DNA from: JAPUEK01 sp963815355
GTDB taxonomy: Bacteria; Pseudomonadota; Alphaproteobacteria; Rhodobacterales; Rhodobacteraceae
Assembly (NCBI GenBank): GCA_963815355.1
Contig: CAWFGJ010000006.1
Span: 62,001 to 126,000 of the forward strand
DNA: 64,000 bases
Direction of reading: 5' to 3'
The notes under the pieces are model-generated. The model saw nothing but the letters and a program-made list of their open reading frames with translations. It was not told the DNA's origin and searched no databases. Position 1 is the first letter of the stretch. Every line of letters begins with the position of its first letter. The translations under genes were made by a program, and so were the position numbers. Positions 34,090 through 43,334 of this stretch are shown piece by piece.

Positions 34090-35955
34090 ATGGCAAATCT
34101 AGCAGACGTGAGCGTTCGCTCGCGTCCGATGACCCGGGAAGAGAAGAAGGTTATCCTCGCTTCTTCCGCGGGTACCATCTTTGAGTGGTATGACTTCTAC
34201 CTTTACGGCTCGCTTGCCGCGATCATCGGCGCGCAGTTCTTCACCGCTTTCCCCGAAGCCACCCGCAACGTGTTTGCGCTGCTGGCTTTCGCGGCAGGCT
34301 TTATCGTGCGTCCGTTCGGCGCGCTGGTGTTCGGCTCGCTGGGTGACTTGATCGGGCGGAAGTATACCTTCCTGATGACGATCATGATCATGGGTCTGTC
34401 GACCTTCCTCGTGGGTCTGCTGCCCAGCTATCAAAGCTGGGGTGTTGCGGCACCGATCATCCTGATCGCGCTGCGCATGCTGCAAGGCTTGGCGTTGGGC
34501 GGCGAATACGGTGGTGCGGCGGTCTATGTGGCCGAACACGCGCCGCAAAACCAGCGCGGCTACTTCACCGCCTTTATCCAGACCACGGCAACGCTTGGCT
34601 TGCTGCTGTCGCTGGTGGTGATCTTGCTGGTGCAGGGTTATGTCAACGGCGCCTACCCGGACCAACCGGTTCTGGACGCGGCTGGCGCGGCCCTGAGCAA
34701 CGCAGACGGCACCCCGCAGATGATGAAGGCGTTCAACGCCTGGGGCTGGCGGATTCCGTTCCTTGGCTCGATCTTCCTGCTGCTGATCTCTCTCTACATC
34801 CGCTTGCAGATGAACGAGAGCCCGGCGTTCAAGAAGATGAAAGAAGAAGGCGCCGCCTCCAAGGCACCGCTGCGTGAAGCGTTCGGCAACTGGAAAAACG
34901 GCAAGATCGCCTTGATCGCGCTGTTGGGTCTGACCGCTGGTCAGGCAGTGGTCTGGTATTCGGGCCAGTTCTACGCGCTGTTCTTCATCCAGAACATCAT
35001 CAAGGTCGACAGCTTTACCGCCAACGTTCTGGTGGCATGGTCGCTGATCCTTGGCACCGGTGGTTTCCTGTTCTTCGGCTCGTTGTCGGACCGTATCGGC
35101 CGTAAGCCGATCATCCTGACGGGCTGCCTGATTGCGGCAATCACCTACTTCCCGGTGTTCGGCTTGCTGACAAAGACCGCCAACCCCGCGCTCTATGCGG
35201 CACACCAGACCCCGGTCACGGTGACGGTTGACCCGGACAAGTGCTCGTTCCAGTTCAACCCGACCGGCACGGCAAAGTTCACCACGTCTTGCGACATCAC
35301 CAAAGCCTTGCTGTCCAAGACCTCGGTGAACTCGACCACGGTCAATGGCCCGGCTGGCACGATCACCAGCGTCAAAGTTGGCGATACCGAAATCACCGCC
35401 TATGACGGCGCTGAGAATGCTGCTGCGATCACCGCTGCGAAAGCTGCGCTGGAAACGGCCAAGGCTGGCACCGATCAGGCTGCGACCGATGCGGCACAAA
35501 AGGCGCTGGACGAAGTCAGCGGTGTGAAAGCCGCCTTCGAGAAGTCGCTGAACGAAGCGCTGAAAGCGGCCGGTTATCCGCTGGTGGCTGCCGACAACAC
35601 GACCATCGCCAAGGCAGAAAACTTCCTGGACATCTTTACCGCCCAGAAGCTGACCATTGTGGCGATCCTGACCTATCTGATCCTGCTGGTGACGATGGTT
35701 TACGGCCCGATCGCGGCAATGCTGGTGGAACTGTTCCCGACGCGTATCCGCTACTCGGGGATGTCGCTGCCCTACCACATCGGCAACGGCTGGTTCGGTG
35801 GTCTGTTGCCCGCAACGGCCTTCGCGATCTCGGCACAGGCAGGCAATATCTACTCGGGCCTGTGGTATGCGATTGTCGTCGCTTTGATGACCGTGGTGAT
35901 CGGGGCACTGTTCGTCCCGGGCAACACCCACAAGAAGAACATCTTCGCAGACTGA
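34090..35955 (+). CDS. MFS transporter of the metabolite:H+ symporter type with a large internal insert
   Basis: A 621-residue inner-membrane transporter, about 170-190 residues longer than standard MHS proteins such as ProP/KgtP. N-terminal MHS motifs are FEWYDFYLYGSLAAII, RPFGALVFGSLGDLIGRK and RMLQGLALGGEYGGAAVYVAE. After the helix ending near residue 360 comes an insert (about 361-515) with two cysteines (385, 401) and an Ala/Lys-rich helical stretch (about 441-495), then the last membrane helices. The start at 34090 is set by GGGAGG; the frame is open further upstream but without family likeness. It follows acs-adk, suggesting acetate or another short carboxylate as substrate, which is inference. 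Confidence 0.88.
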   Translation: MANLADVSVRSRPMTREEKKVILASSAGTIFEWYDFYLYGSLAAIIGAQFFTAFPEATRNVFALLAFAAGFIVRPFGALVFGSLGDLIGRKYTFLMTIMIMGLSTFLVGLLPSYQSWGVAAPIILIALRMLQGLALGGEYGGAAVYVAEHAPQNQRGYFTAFIQTTATLGLLLSLVVILLVQGYVNGAYPDQPVLDAAGAALSNADGTPQMMKAFNAWGWRIPFLGSIFLLLISLYIRLQMNESPAFKKMKEEGAASKAPLREAFGNWKNGKIALIALLGLTAGQAVVWYSGQFYALFFIQNIIKVDSFTANVLVAWSLILGTGGFLFFGSLSDRIGRKPIILTGCLIAAITYFPVFGLLTKTANPALYAAHQTPVTVTVDPDKCSFQFNPTGTAKFTTSCDITKALLSKTSVNSTTVNGPAGTITSVKVGDTEITAYDGAENAAAITAAKAALETAKAGTDQAATDAAQKALDEVSGVKAAFEKSLNEALKAAGYPLVAADNTTIAKAENFLDIFTAQKLTIVAILTYLILLVTMVYGPIAAMLVELFPTRIRYSGMSLPYHIGNGWFGGLLPATAFAISAQAGNIYSGLWYAIVVALMTVVIGALFVPGNTHKKNIFAD

Positions 35956-35972
35956 TCTGCGCTGTTCGAAAG

Positions 35973-36007
35973 CGGGCCGGGGGGAGACCTCCGGCCCGAA
36001 TTTTTTT
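35973..36007 (+). terminator. Rho-independent terminator after the MHS transporter gene
   Basis: Stem CGGGCCGG/CCGGCCCG with a 10-base loop followed by AATTTTTTT. It closes the acs-adk-transporter unit. Confidence 0.88.
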
Positions 36008-36049
36008 CAGATGCTGCCCCGCTTGCCATCAATGCCGGAATGGTTTGCC

Positions 36050-36439
36050 ATGTGCGCTGCCCCTTCATCGCTGCGGGTTCTGATCGTCGAGGATGACGAC
36101 AGTATCGCCACGGCGATTGGGTATTTGCTGCACCGTCAGGGGTTTGAGCGCCAGCGCGCCGCGACAGGTGCCGAGGCGTTGCATTGGCTGGAGCGGTTTC
36201 AGCCCGATCTGGTGTTACTGGATATCGTGTTGCCGGACCTGACGGGTTATGAAATCTGCGACCGGGTTCGCCGTGATCCCGCGCATTGCCACCGCAAGAT
36301 CCTGATGATGACGGCCCGAGGCACTGCCGCGGAACGGCGGCGCGCGTTGGAGCATGGGGCGGACGGGTTTCTGACCAAGCCCTTCGCGCTTGCCGGTCTT
36401 CGGGCCGAGTTGACGCGGTTGTTGCCGCAACTGGCGTAG
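36050..36439 (+). CDS. Receiver-only response regulator
   Basis: A ~129-residue single receiver domain: acidic pocket EDDD after LRVLIVE, phospho-acceptor Asp in LVLLDIVLPD, the switch Thr in LMMTARG and the invariant Lys in FLTKPF. There is no output domain, so it acts by protein-protein contact or as a phosphate relay. No kinase gene is beside it. The start at 36050 is chosen because the first beta strand then begins close to the N-terminus; earlier ATGs at 36011 and 36032 are in frame and no ribosome site decides between them. Confidence 0.85.
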   Translation: MCAAPSSLRVLIVEDDDSIATAIGYLLHRQGFERQRAATGAEALHWLERFQPDLVLLDIVLPDLTGYEICDRVRRDPAHCHRKILMMTARGTAAERRRALEHGADGFLTKPFALAGLRAELTRLLPQLA

Positions 36440-36455
36440 CGGACGGGTTCGGGGG

Positions 36456-36731
36456 TTAGCCGCGCAGGCGTTGGAACAAGGTCCACGCCGCCATCACCAC
36501 CGCCAGCAGGATCACGTTGGCCATCAGCCCCACCGCCACCGACTGCCAGACCGGCACCGCTGTGGTTTGCGTCAGCGGGATGATTGCCGCCACGAAAAAC
36601 GTGCCCAGCGCCAGCGGGGCCAGCGTGCCGGTCGCGGCGCGGGTGCGCAGCATGGTGGCCACAAGCGCCACAAGCAGGCCAATGCGGAACGGGTCGGAAA
36701 GCTGGCTGATCAACAAGGCGGTAAGGTCCAT
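36456..36731 (-). CDS. Small integral membrane protein of unknown function
   Basis: A 91-residue protein with three hydrophobic segments (about residues 15-27 and 33-56 and a long one at 63-83, AVGLMANVILLAVVMAAWTL) and a short basic C-terminus (QRLRG). I do not recognise a family. It is convergent with the receiver gene and lies downstream of truA on the same strand, 50 bases away. Confidence 0.65.
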   Translation of the reverse strand: MDLTALLISQLSDPFRIGLLVALVATMLRTRAATGTLAPLALGTFFVAAIIPLTQTTAVPVWQSVAVGLMANVILLAVVMAAWTLFQRLRG

Positions 36732-36781
36732 GGGCGAGGCTCCTGTGTTGGGGCCTTCTTAGCGGTTCGCCGGGCGCAGGT

Positions 36782-37576
36782 CTATGGCTGCGGGGGATTG
36801 GCGAGGGGCGCGAAGGGATCGGACGGATAGCGCACGCCGGTCAGATACAGGCCTTGCGGGGGGCAGACCGGGCCGCAGGCGGCGCGGTTGCGCGCGGCAA
36901 GGGCTGCACCCACGTCTTGGGGTTGCCAGCCGCCCGCGCCCACCCGTTCCAGCGTGCCCACAATCGAGCGGACCTGATTGTGCAGAAAGCTGCGCGCGCG
37001 CAAACGGAAGCGGTATTCGATGCCGCCGGGGATCGGCAGTTCGTCGATGCTGATTTCGTCCAGCGTTTTGACCGGGCTTTTCGCCTGACACAGGGTCGAA
37101 CGGAAGGTGGTAAAGTCGTGATGCCCCACCAGATACGCCGCCCCTTGGCGCATCGCGGCCAGGTTCAGGGGATTCAACACTTGCCAGACATTGCCCTTGT
37201 CATGGGTGACCGGCGCGCGGCGGGCAACAAGGCGGAACAGATACTGGCGTTCCTGCGCCGAGAACCGGGCGTGAAAGTCTTCGTCCACGCGGGCGGCGGC
37301 CAGAATGGCCACGGGCAGCGGCTTGAGGTGAAAGTTCAGAGCCTCAGACAAGCGGAACGCGCCCCAGTCGCGGGTAAGGTCGCAATGGGCGACCTGTCCG
37401 GTGGCATGGACGCCCGCATCGGTGCGCCCGGCGGCGGCGATGGTATGCGCGCCCGGCTCCAGCCGGGCCAGTGCAGCCTCTATCGCGCCCTGAACCGAGG
37501 CCTGACCCTGCGCCTGCCGTTGCCATCCGGCAAAGGGGCCTCCGTGATAGTCGATGAGCAGTGCGTATCTTGGCAT
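36782..37576 (-). CDS. truA: tRNA pseudouridine synthase A
   Basis: A 264-residue enzyme that makes pseudouridine at positions 38-40 of the tRNA anticodon arm. The catalytic Asp is Asp53 in AAGRTDAGVHATGQV; other conserved segments are LALIDYHGGPFAGWQRQ near the N-terminus (reads RYALLIDYHGGPFAGWQ) and RARSFLHNQVRSIVG near the C-terminus. Family-length and complete. Confidence 0.96.
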   Translation of the reverse strand: MPRYALLIDYHGGPFAGWQRQAQGQASVQGAIEAALARLEPGAHTIAAAGRTDAGVHATGQVAHCDLTRDWGAFRLSEALNFHLKPLPVAILAAARVDEDFHARFSAQERQYLFRLVARRAPVTHDKGNVWQVLNPLNLAAMRQGAAYLVGHHDFTTFRSTLCQAKSPVKTLDEISIDELPIPGGIEYRFRLRARSFLHNQVRSIVGTLERVGAGGWQPQDVGAALAARNRAACGPVCPPQGLYLTGVRYPSDPFAPLANPPQP

Positions 37577-37671
37577 GGCCCCGGTTACCGCGCGGCGGGC
37601 CTTGCGTCCACCCCCCTACCCATTCTGGCTGCGGCTGCTTATGTTGAAGGCGCAATAAGCAGAGGCACACC

Positions 37672-39087
37672 TTGGTTCTTTCCTCCCTTACCGACGGCCT
37701 GACGCGGGGGCTGGAAGGCCTGTCCGCCTCGGTTTCCGGTGCGTTCTTTGAACCTGTGCTGCGGGTGGGTGTCACGGGCCTGTCGCGGGCGGGCAAGACG
37801 GTGTTCATCACCAACCTTGTGGCGAACCTGCTGGAACGGGGCCGGATGCCGCAGCTGATCGCCGCGCGCGAGGGCCGGATCGAGGCGGTGCATTTGCAGC
37901 CCCAGCCCGATGTGACCCTGCCGCGCTTTGCGTTTGAGGATCATTTGGCGGCGCTGACCGGGCCAGAGCCGCGCTGGCCGGACAGCACGCGCACCGTTTC
38001 AGAGTTGCGGTTGTCGTTTCGCACCCGGCCTGCGGGGTTTTTCGCGGGCCTGTCGGGGCCGCGGACGCTGCATGTGGATATTGTCGATTACCCGGGTGAG
38101 TGGTTGCTGGATCTGGCCTTGCTGGACAAGAGCTATGCCGATTGGTCGGAAAGCACGCTGGAGCGGCTGGCCAAGCGGGCCGAGGCGGCGGACTTCATGG
38201 CGACCGCGCGGGCCGAGGATGGCGCTTTGGCGCTGGATGAGCCGCGCGCGCAGGCCTTGGCGGCGGCCTTTACCGCCTATCTGCACGCCGCGCGGGCGGC
38301 GGGGTGGTCGGATTGCACGCCGGGGCGGTTCTTGTTGCCGGGGGATCTGGCGGGCAGCCCGGTTCTGACCTTTGCCCCTCTGCCCAAGCCCGCGCTGACC
38401 CCGCGCGGCAGTTTGTGGCGCGAGATGGAGCGGCGGTTTGAGGCCTATAAGGCCAAGGTCATCAAGCCGTTTTTCCGCGATCATTTCGCCCGGATTGATC
38501 GGCAGATCGTGTTGATGGATGTGTTGGGCGCGATCCATCAGGGCCCCCGCGCGGTTGAGGATTTGCGCCGCACGATGGCCGAGGTTCTGGCCGCCTTTCG
38601 GCCCGGCCGCAATGGCTGGCTGACCGGGCTTTTGGGCGGCAAGAGGGTGGAAAAGATCCTGTTCGCGGCCACCAAGGCCGACCATTTGCACCATCACCAG
38701 CACCCACGCCTGACCGCCATTCTGGACGCGATGCTGCGCGAGGCGCGGGGCCGTGCCGACTTTGCCGGGGCCGAGACGGCGGCTTTGGCGATGGCCGCCC
38801 TGCGCTGCACGGTGGAAGAGGACATCCCCCGCGACGGCGAGGTGCTGGAGGCGGTGCGGGGCCGGTTGCTGTCAACCGGGCGGCAGGCGGTGATGTTTGC
38901 CGGGCTGTTGCCCGAAGACCCCGCCCGTCTGTTGTCGCCCGCCCGTCAGGGGGCAGAGCGCTGGCTGGATGCCGAATATGGCTTGATGGGCTTTGCGCCT
39001 GCGCGCAGCGCCTTGCGCCCCGGCGATGGGCCGCCGCATATCCGGCTGGACCGGGCGGCAGAATTCTTGATTGGGGATCGGCTATGA
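37672..39087 (+). CDS. YcjX-family P-loop protein
   Basis: A 471-residue GTPase-like protein of the YcjX family. The P-loop is GLSRAGKTVFITNLVANLL (about residues 35-53), with RMPQLIAAREGRI and the Walker B-like VDIVDYPGEWLLDL further on. The start is read as TTG at 37672, with AGAGG seven to eight bases upstream; no ATG exists near the expected N-terminus. The family occurs with YcjF and is linked to envelope stress in E. coli; the biochemical role is not settled. The next gene overlaps it by ATGA. Confidence 0.9.
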   Translation: MVLSSLTDGLTRGLEGLSASVSGAFFEPVLRVGVTGLSRAGKTVFITNLVANLLERGRMPQLIAAREGRIEAVHLQPQPDVTLPRFAFEDHLAALTGPEPRWPDSTRTVSELRLSFRTRPAGFFAGLSGPRTLHVDIVDYPGEWLLDLALLDKSYADWSESTLERLAKRAEAADFMATARAEDGALALDEPRAQALAAAFTAYLHAARAAGWSDCTPGRFLLPGDLAGSPVLTFAPLPKPALTPRGSLWREMERRFEAYKAKVIKPFFRDHFARIDRQIVLMDVLGAIHQGPRAVEDLRRTMAEVLAAFRPGRNGWLTGLLGGKRVEKILFAATKADHLHHHQHPRLTAILDAMLREARGRADFAGAETAALAMAALRCTVEEDIPRDGEVLEAVRGRLLSTGRQAVMFAGLLPEDPARLLSPARQGAERWLDAEYGLMGFAPARSALRPGDGPPHIRLDRAAEFLIGDRL

Positions 39088-40121
39088 GCCTGCACGACCC
39101 GGACACTCCCGCAGACCCGGCGGCAGATCTGCCGCGCCCGCCACGCCCGATGTTGCTGGAATTGGAAGAGGAATCGCCCGAGGCGGACCCGTCCAGCGCC
39201 GATGCCTTGCCCGATCTGGCACCGTCTGGTGCCGCGATGCAGGGGGCGGCGCGGTTTGCGGTGCGGCGCGGATCAGCGCTTGGTCGGTTGGCGCGCTGGG
39301 TGTTTGGGGCGCTGTTCTCGCTTGTCGCGTCAGTGACGGCGTGGAACTTTGTCACCGGGCTTTTCGCGCAGAATTCGGTTCTGGGCTGGGTGGCCTTTGC
39401 GTTGTTCGTGGCGGCTTTGGCGCTGGTTGTGCTGTTGGCGCTGCGGGAATGGGCGGCCTATGCGCGGATGGCGCGGTTGGACGGGTTACGCAAGGCGGCC
39501 GAGGCCGCGCGGGCCAAAGGCGATCTGGCCGCCGCCAAGGCCGTGGTGGCCAAGTTGGTGCGCCTGTACGCCCACCGTGGCGAGACGGCGTGGGGCCGGG
39601 CCAAGCTGGCCGAGCGGCAGGCCGAGGTGTTTGACGCCGACGCGCTGCTGGCCTTGGCTGAGGTGGAATTGCTGACCCCGCTGGATCAGGCCGCACTGGC
39701 CGAGGTTGAGGCGGCGGCGCGGCAGGTGGCCACGGTCACCGCCCTTGTGCCGCTGGCCTTGGCCGATGTGGCGACAGCCCTGTTTGCCAACCTGCGGATG
39801 ATCCGCCGCCTGTCGGAAATCTACGGCGGGCGGTCGGGCAGTTTCGGGTCGTTCCGGCTGATGCGGCGGGTGTTTGTGGCGTTGCTGGGGGCCGGGGCCT
39901 TGGCGCTGACCGATGACCTTTTGGGCAGCTTTGCGTCGGGCGGGGTGTTGAGCAAGCTGTCGCGCCGCTTTGGCGAAGGGGTGGTGAATGGGGCGCTGAC
40001 CGCGCGGGTCGGTCTGGCGGCGATGGAGTTGTGCCGCCCCCTGCCCTTTGCCGCGCGGGCCAAGCCGGGGGTGTCGGCCACCACCAGCCGGGCGCTGGCA
40101 GGATTGATGGGGCGGGGTTAG
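39084..40121 (+). CDS. YcjF-family (TIGR01620) inner-membrane protein
   Basis: A 345-residue protein with an acidic, proline-rich cytoplasmic N-terminus (about 1-60), two close membrane helices (about 70-120), and a C-terminal DUF697-like domain with hydrophobic helices (LVPLALADVATALFANLRMIRR, in pieces, and RVFVALLGAGALALTDDLLG). It is translationally coupled to the YcjX gene (ATGA at 39084-39087). Its stop overlaps the convergent argE stop. Confidence 0.9.
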   Translation: MSLHDPDTPADPAADLPRPPRPMLLELEEESPEADPSSADALPDLAPSGAAMQGAARFAVRRGSALGRLARWVFGALFSLVASVTAWNFVTGLFAQNSVLGWVAFALFVAALALVVLLALREWAAYARMARLDGLRKAAEAARAKGDLAAAKAVVAKLVRLYAHRGETAWGRAKLAERQAEVFDADALLALAEVELLTPLDQAALAEVEAAARQVATVTALVPLALADVATALFANLRMIRRLSEIYGGRSGSFGSFRLMRRVFVALLGAGALALTDDLLGSFASGGVLSKLSRRFGEGVVNGALTARVGLAAMELCRPLPFAARAKPGVSATTSRALAGLMGRG

Positions 40122-41281
40122 ACCCCGGCCTCCAACCGGTCCAGCAGGGCGGTCAGCAGGGCTTCGCAGCGCTGCATCTGTTCGACCGTGACGAATTCAT
40201 CGGGCTTATGCCCCTGCGCCATTGATCCCGGCCCGCAGATCACCGTGGGGATGCCGAGGCGTTGGTCAAAGAGGCCGCCCTCGGTGCCGAAGGCCACTTT
40301 GATCGTGCCATTGGCCCCGGTAAGGCTTTGGACAAAGCGGACCACCTCGGCCTCGGTCGGGGTGCCAAGGCCGGGATAATCCCAAAGCCGTTCAATACGG
40401 ATCTCTGCCTCGGGGAATTCGGCGCGCAGCGGGGCCACGATTTCCTCGACACCGATCCGCAAGACATCAATCAGGCGGTCCACGTCCTCGCCCGCCAGCG
40501 AGCGGATTTCAAAATCAACGACGGCGTTGTTGGGCACGATGTTGACTTGCACGCCGCCGTTCAGCTTGCCCACATGCAGCGTGGTATAGGGCACGTCGTA
40601 GTCGCCGTCGCGCAACCCGTGTTCCACGACATAGGCCTGCACGTCGCGCACAAGGGCCACGAAATCGGCGGCCAGATGCAGGGCGTTCAGCGCCAGCGGG
40701 GCAAGGGCGGAATGGCCCTCCCGCCCGACACAGGTGGCGCGCAGGGCGACTTTGCCTTTATGCCCGGTGGCGACTTGCATGGCAGTGGGCTCGCCCACGA
40801 TGCAAAAGCGGGGTTTGACCGGGGCGGCCTGCAGCATGTCGATCATGCTCCGCACGCCCATGCAGCCAATCTCTTCGTCATAAGACAGCGCCAGATGCAG
40901 CGGCACCTTGAGCGGGCGTCCGGCGGCCTGACGGCGCGCGGCCTCAAGCATGGCGGCGATGGCGCAGGCCACAAAGCCCTTCATATCCGCCGCACCGCGC
41001 CCGTAGTAGCGCCCGTCTCTCTCGGTCAGAGCGAAGGGCGGCAGCGTCCACGCCTGACCTTCGACCGGCACAACATCGGTATGGCCCGACAGCATCACGC
41101 CCCCCACCCCGGCAGGGCCGACGGTGGCAAACAGGTTGGCTTTGCCGCCTTCGGCATCGGGGATCAGCACGGAATCAATGCCCGCGATGGCAAGTTCGGA
41201 CGCGACATAGTCCATCAGCGCCCGGTTCGGCTTGGCACTGACGGTATCAAAACTTAACAACCGTTCCAGAATCGCCCGCAT
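40118..41281 (-). CDS. argE: Acetylornithine deacetylase
   Basis: A 387-residue M20-family metallopeptidase. The zinc-site motifs are MLSGHTDVVPVEG and RGAADMKGFVA, the catalytic Glu pair lies in YDEEIGCMGVRS, and FCIVGEPTAMQ follows. It releases acetate from N-acetylornithine in arginine synthesis; related family members acting on other N-acyl amino acids cannot be excluded, but the sequence fits ArgE well. Complete at both ends. Confidence 0.92.
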   Translation of the reverse strand: MRAILERLLSFDTVSAKPNRALMDYVASELAIAGIDSVLIPDAEGGKANLFATVGPAGVGGVMLSGHTDVVPVEGQAWTLPPFALTERDGRYYGRGAADMKGFVACAIAAMLEAARRQAAGRPLKVPLHLALSYDEEIGCMGVRSMIDMLQAAPVKPRFCIVGEPTAMQVATGHKGKVALRATCVGREGHSALAPLALNALHLAADFVALVRDVQAYVVEHGLRDGDYDVPYTTLHVGKLNGGVQVNIVPNNAVVDFEIRSLAGEDVDRLIDVLRIGVEEIVAPLRAEFPEAEIRIERLWDYPGLGTPTEAEVVRFVQSLTGANGTIKVAFGTEGGLFDQRLGIPTVICGPGSMAQGHKPDEFVTVEQMQRCEALLTALLDRLEAGV

Positions 41282-41481
41282 CCGTCACCTCCACTTTGAC
41301 CCGTCCGGCCCGATCTTGGGGCCTTTCCCCATGGCTACCCTGCAAAAACCGGCGGCGAAAGGGCAAGCAACGGTGTTCTAACGGCATTTGTCATGGTCGC
41401 AAGGGTTCCCAAACCCGCGCAGGCATGGCAACTTTCCTTCATTCCCGGCCCTGGGTGGCCAAAAACAGATAAGGAAATGCC

Positions 41482-42171
41482 ATGAGAAAACACACGCTTG
41501 CCGCAGCCCTTGCCAGCACCGCTTTGGTGGTTTTCGCGCTTCCCGCGCTTGCCGAAGGCAAAGGCCCGAACGTTGACGCCACCGCGACCGGCACCAAGGG
41601 CGGCGTGGCCACCTATGCGATGGCGCAAGACCTGTACGCCTACGGCATGGCCAACAAGGACGCGCTGACCGTTCTGACGGCGGCCAAGCTGGCGGCCTCG
41701 GTCGATGTCAAAGAGGTCGAGCAAAAGCTGGAAACCACGGGCGAGGAAACCGCCGGGCAAGAAGACGGTGCGGAAAGCCCGGTGGATGCCGCCGCGATGA
41801 TGGCGTCGGCCAAAGAGCTGGCAGGCGAGGATGAGGTGCTGACCGGGCTGATCGAAGACGCCGAGGCCGAAGGGTCGCGCGGGCGGATCGGTGGCGCGTC
41901 GTCCACCCGCTCCAAGCTGCCCGCCGGGCGCACCGATACGTGGGAAGTGCCGTTCTACGGCAACAGCTATGCCGAACTGGCCGTGGTGGGCGATGGCGAT
42001 GCCAACCTTGACGTGCTGGTCACCGATGAGAACGGCAACACGATCTGCTATGACGTGAGCTATTCGGACAAGGTATACTGCGACTTTGTGCCGTCGTGGA
42101 ACGGGTACTTCTACGTCACCGTCCAGAACCGCGGCAACAAGCGCAACACCTATTATCTGATGACCAACTGA
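41482..42171 (+). CDS. Secreted protein with PPC-like C-terminal domain, paralogue A of the caspase locus
   Basis: A 229-residue exported protein: signal peptide (cleavage after LPALA/E), an N-terminal helical part (LYAYGMANKDALTVLTAAKL), an acidic linker, MASAKELAGEDEVLTGLIED, a basic linker (SRGRIGGASSTRSK), then a beta-sandwich C-terminus resembling pre-peptidase C-terminal domains (WEVPFYGNSYAELAVVGDGD). Two Cys (NTICYD and KVYCDF) probably form a disulfide. It is a clear paralogue of the protein at 50618-51286; both end in LMTN. It stands alone, with a strong terminator, facing the trypsin-fold gene. Function unknown; a bound regulator or substrate of the neighbouring peptidases is possible. 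Confidence 0.8.
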   Translation: MRKHTLAAALASTALVVFALPALAEGKGPNVDATATGTKGGVATYAMAQDLYAYGMANKDALTVLTAAKLAASVDVKEVEQKLETTGEETAGQEDGAESPVDAAAMMASAKELAGEDEVLTGLIEDAEAEGSRGRIGGASSTRSKLPAGRTDTWEVPFYGNSYAELAVVGDGDANLDVLVTDENGNTICYDVSYSDKVYCDFVPSWNGYFYVTVQNRGNKRNTYYLMTN

Positions 42172-42193
42172 TCGACACGCGGTCAGACGGCAG

Positions 42194-42222
42194 AAAGGCG
42201 GGCATCTGGCCCGCCTTTTTTT
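42194..42222 (+). terminator. Rho-independent terminator after paralogue A
   Basis: AAAGGCGGGC/GCCCGCCTTT stem with a 5-base loop and seven T residues, 22 bases after the stop codon. Confidence 0.9.
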
Positions 42223-42278
42223 ATGGTCTGTTTGGGGGGGCCGAGCGGTTGCCTGTGGCAGGCTTTGCCCCGACCCGG

Positions 42279-43334
42279 TCAGGGGTTTTCTGCGATGGTC
42301 TGTTCCAGCCACGGCACATAGTTGGAAATGCGGGTATAGGCCGAAAACAGCGCCTGCTCTTTGCAGCCTTTGCCGGTTTGCGCCGACAGGCCCCAGCTGA
42401 CAATCCCGGCCTGCACGTAGCTGCCATCGTCCAGCGGCACCACCAGCGGACCACCGCTATCGCCAGAGCAGGCGATCTTGCCGCCCTCATAGGTGCCCGA
42501 ACACAGCATGTTGGCGCTCATCGGTGCGGGGGATTTGTCGATCAGCTGATCCCACAGCGCATAGGCGTCCGCCTCGTTCACGCTAAGCGTGTTGACGGCA
42601 AAGCTAAAGCCTTCGGCCGCCGCTTCGGCCCGCGCCTCAACCATGGTGCGGTTGCACTGGTTGCGGTCCATCATCTGGATTTCGGTCTGGTGCATCGCCT
42701 CGGGATGCACGCCGCCTTCGACCAGCCCCCAGCCGGTGACCAGCGTCACCACGCCGGGCTGATCAATCCGGTCGCCAAATTCGGCATCCGGCACGGTGAT
42801 CGTGGCATAGGGCACCTGCGGCGCGCGCACCAGTTTGACCAAGGCGATGTCATTGTCAAAGGCGGTGCCGACATAGTTCGGATGGCGGATCACCCGCGCC
42901 ACCTGCACCAGATCGCCCGCCCCCGGCACCAGCCGGTTAGAGCCGACAAGGACGGAAAAGAACGTCGGGTCCAGATCGGCCCAGTTGCCCGCCTCATCCG
43001 CCATATGCACGCAATGGGCCGCCGTCAGCACCCAGGTATCCAGCAGCATTGTCCCGCCGCAGAACTGGGCATCGGGGCCTACCGCCTCGCCGTTCAGCAT
43101 CAGTGCCACCTGCCAGGGCCAGGCCCCTTCGGCGGCCACGGCCCCGCCGATCACCTTGCCGCCCGCGGCCTTGGTGGCCTCGGCGCCAAAGGCGGCCTTC
43201 TCTCCGCTTTTCGCCCAAGCGAAGGGAGACATCGGCGCAGCGCCGGGCTTGAACCCCTCGGCCCCCGCGGACCCTGTCCAAGCGGCACCCGCCAAAACTG
43301 CCCCCGCCACGGCGCCCATCCACTGTGCTTTCAT
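42279..43334 (-). CDS. Secreted chymotrypsin-fold (S1A) serine protease zymogen
   Basis: A 351-residue exported protease. Signal peptide 1-25 (GSAGA/EG), propeptide 26-60, then the mature N-terminus after Lys60 (K/VIGG), the classic zymogen cleavage site. The triad is His107 (TAAHC), Asp162 (DNDIAL) and Ser293 (CSGDSGGP). The residue equivalent to chymotrypsin 189, at the bottom of the S1 pocket, reads Ile287 rather than Asp, so trypsin-like preference is not expected from this residue. Several cysteines fit disulfides. The start overlaps the caspase stop as ATGA, so caspase and protease are made together. The zymogen is presumably activated by another peptidase that cuts after Lys. Confidence 0.92.
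   Translation of the reverse strand: MKAQWMGAVAGAVLAGAAWTGSAGAEGFKPGAAPMSPFAWAKSGEKAAFGAEATKAAGGKVIGGAVAAEGAWPWQVALMLNGEAVGPDAQFCGGTMLLDTWVLTAAHCVHMADEAGNWADLDPTFFSVLVGSNRLVPGAGDLVQVARVIRHPNYVGTAFDNDIALVKLVRAPQVPYATITVPDAEFGDRIDQPGVVTLVTGWGLVEGGVHPEAMHQTEIQMMDRNQCNRTMVEARAEAAAEGFSFAVNTLSVNEADAYALWDQLIDKSPAPMSANMLCSGTYEGGKIACSGDSGGPLVVPLDDGSYVQAGIVSWGLSAQTGKGCKEQALFSAYTRISNYVPWLEQTIAENP

Noticed and set aside
31334..34096. A 920-codon open frame on the minus strand opposite acs and adk
   Set aside because: It is the high-GC antisense shadow of two unmistakable genes; its translation has no domain likeness and is rich in shadow-type residues.
34099..35931. A 610-codon open frame opposite the MHS transporter gene
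   Set aside because: It is antisense to a clear transporter with terminator and ribosome site; the composition is shadow-like.
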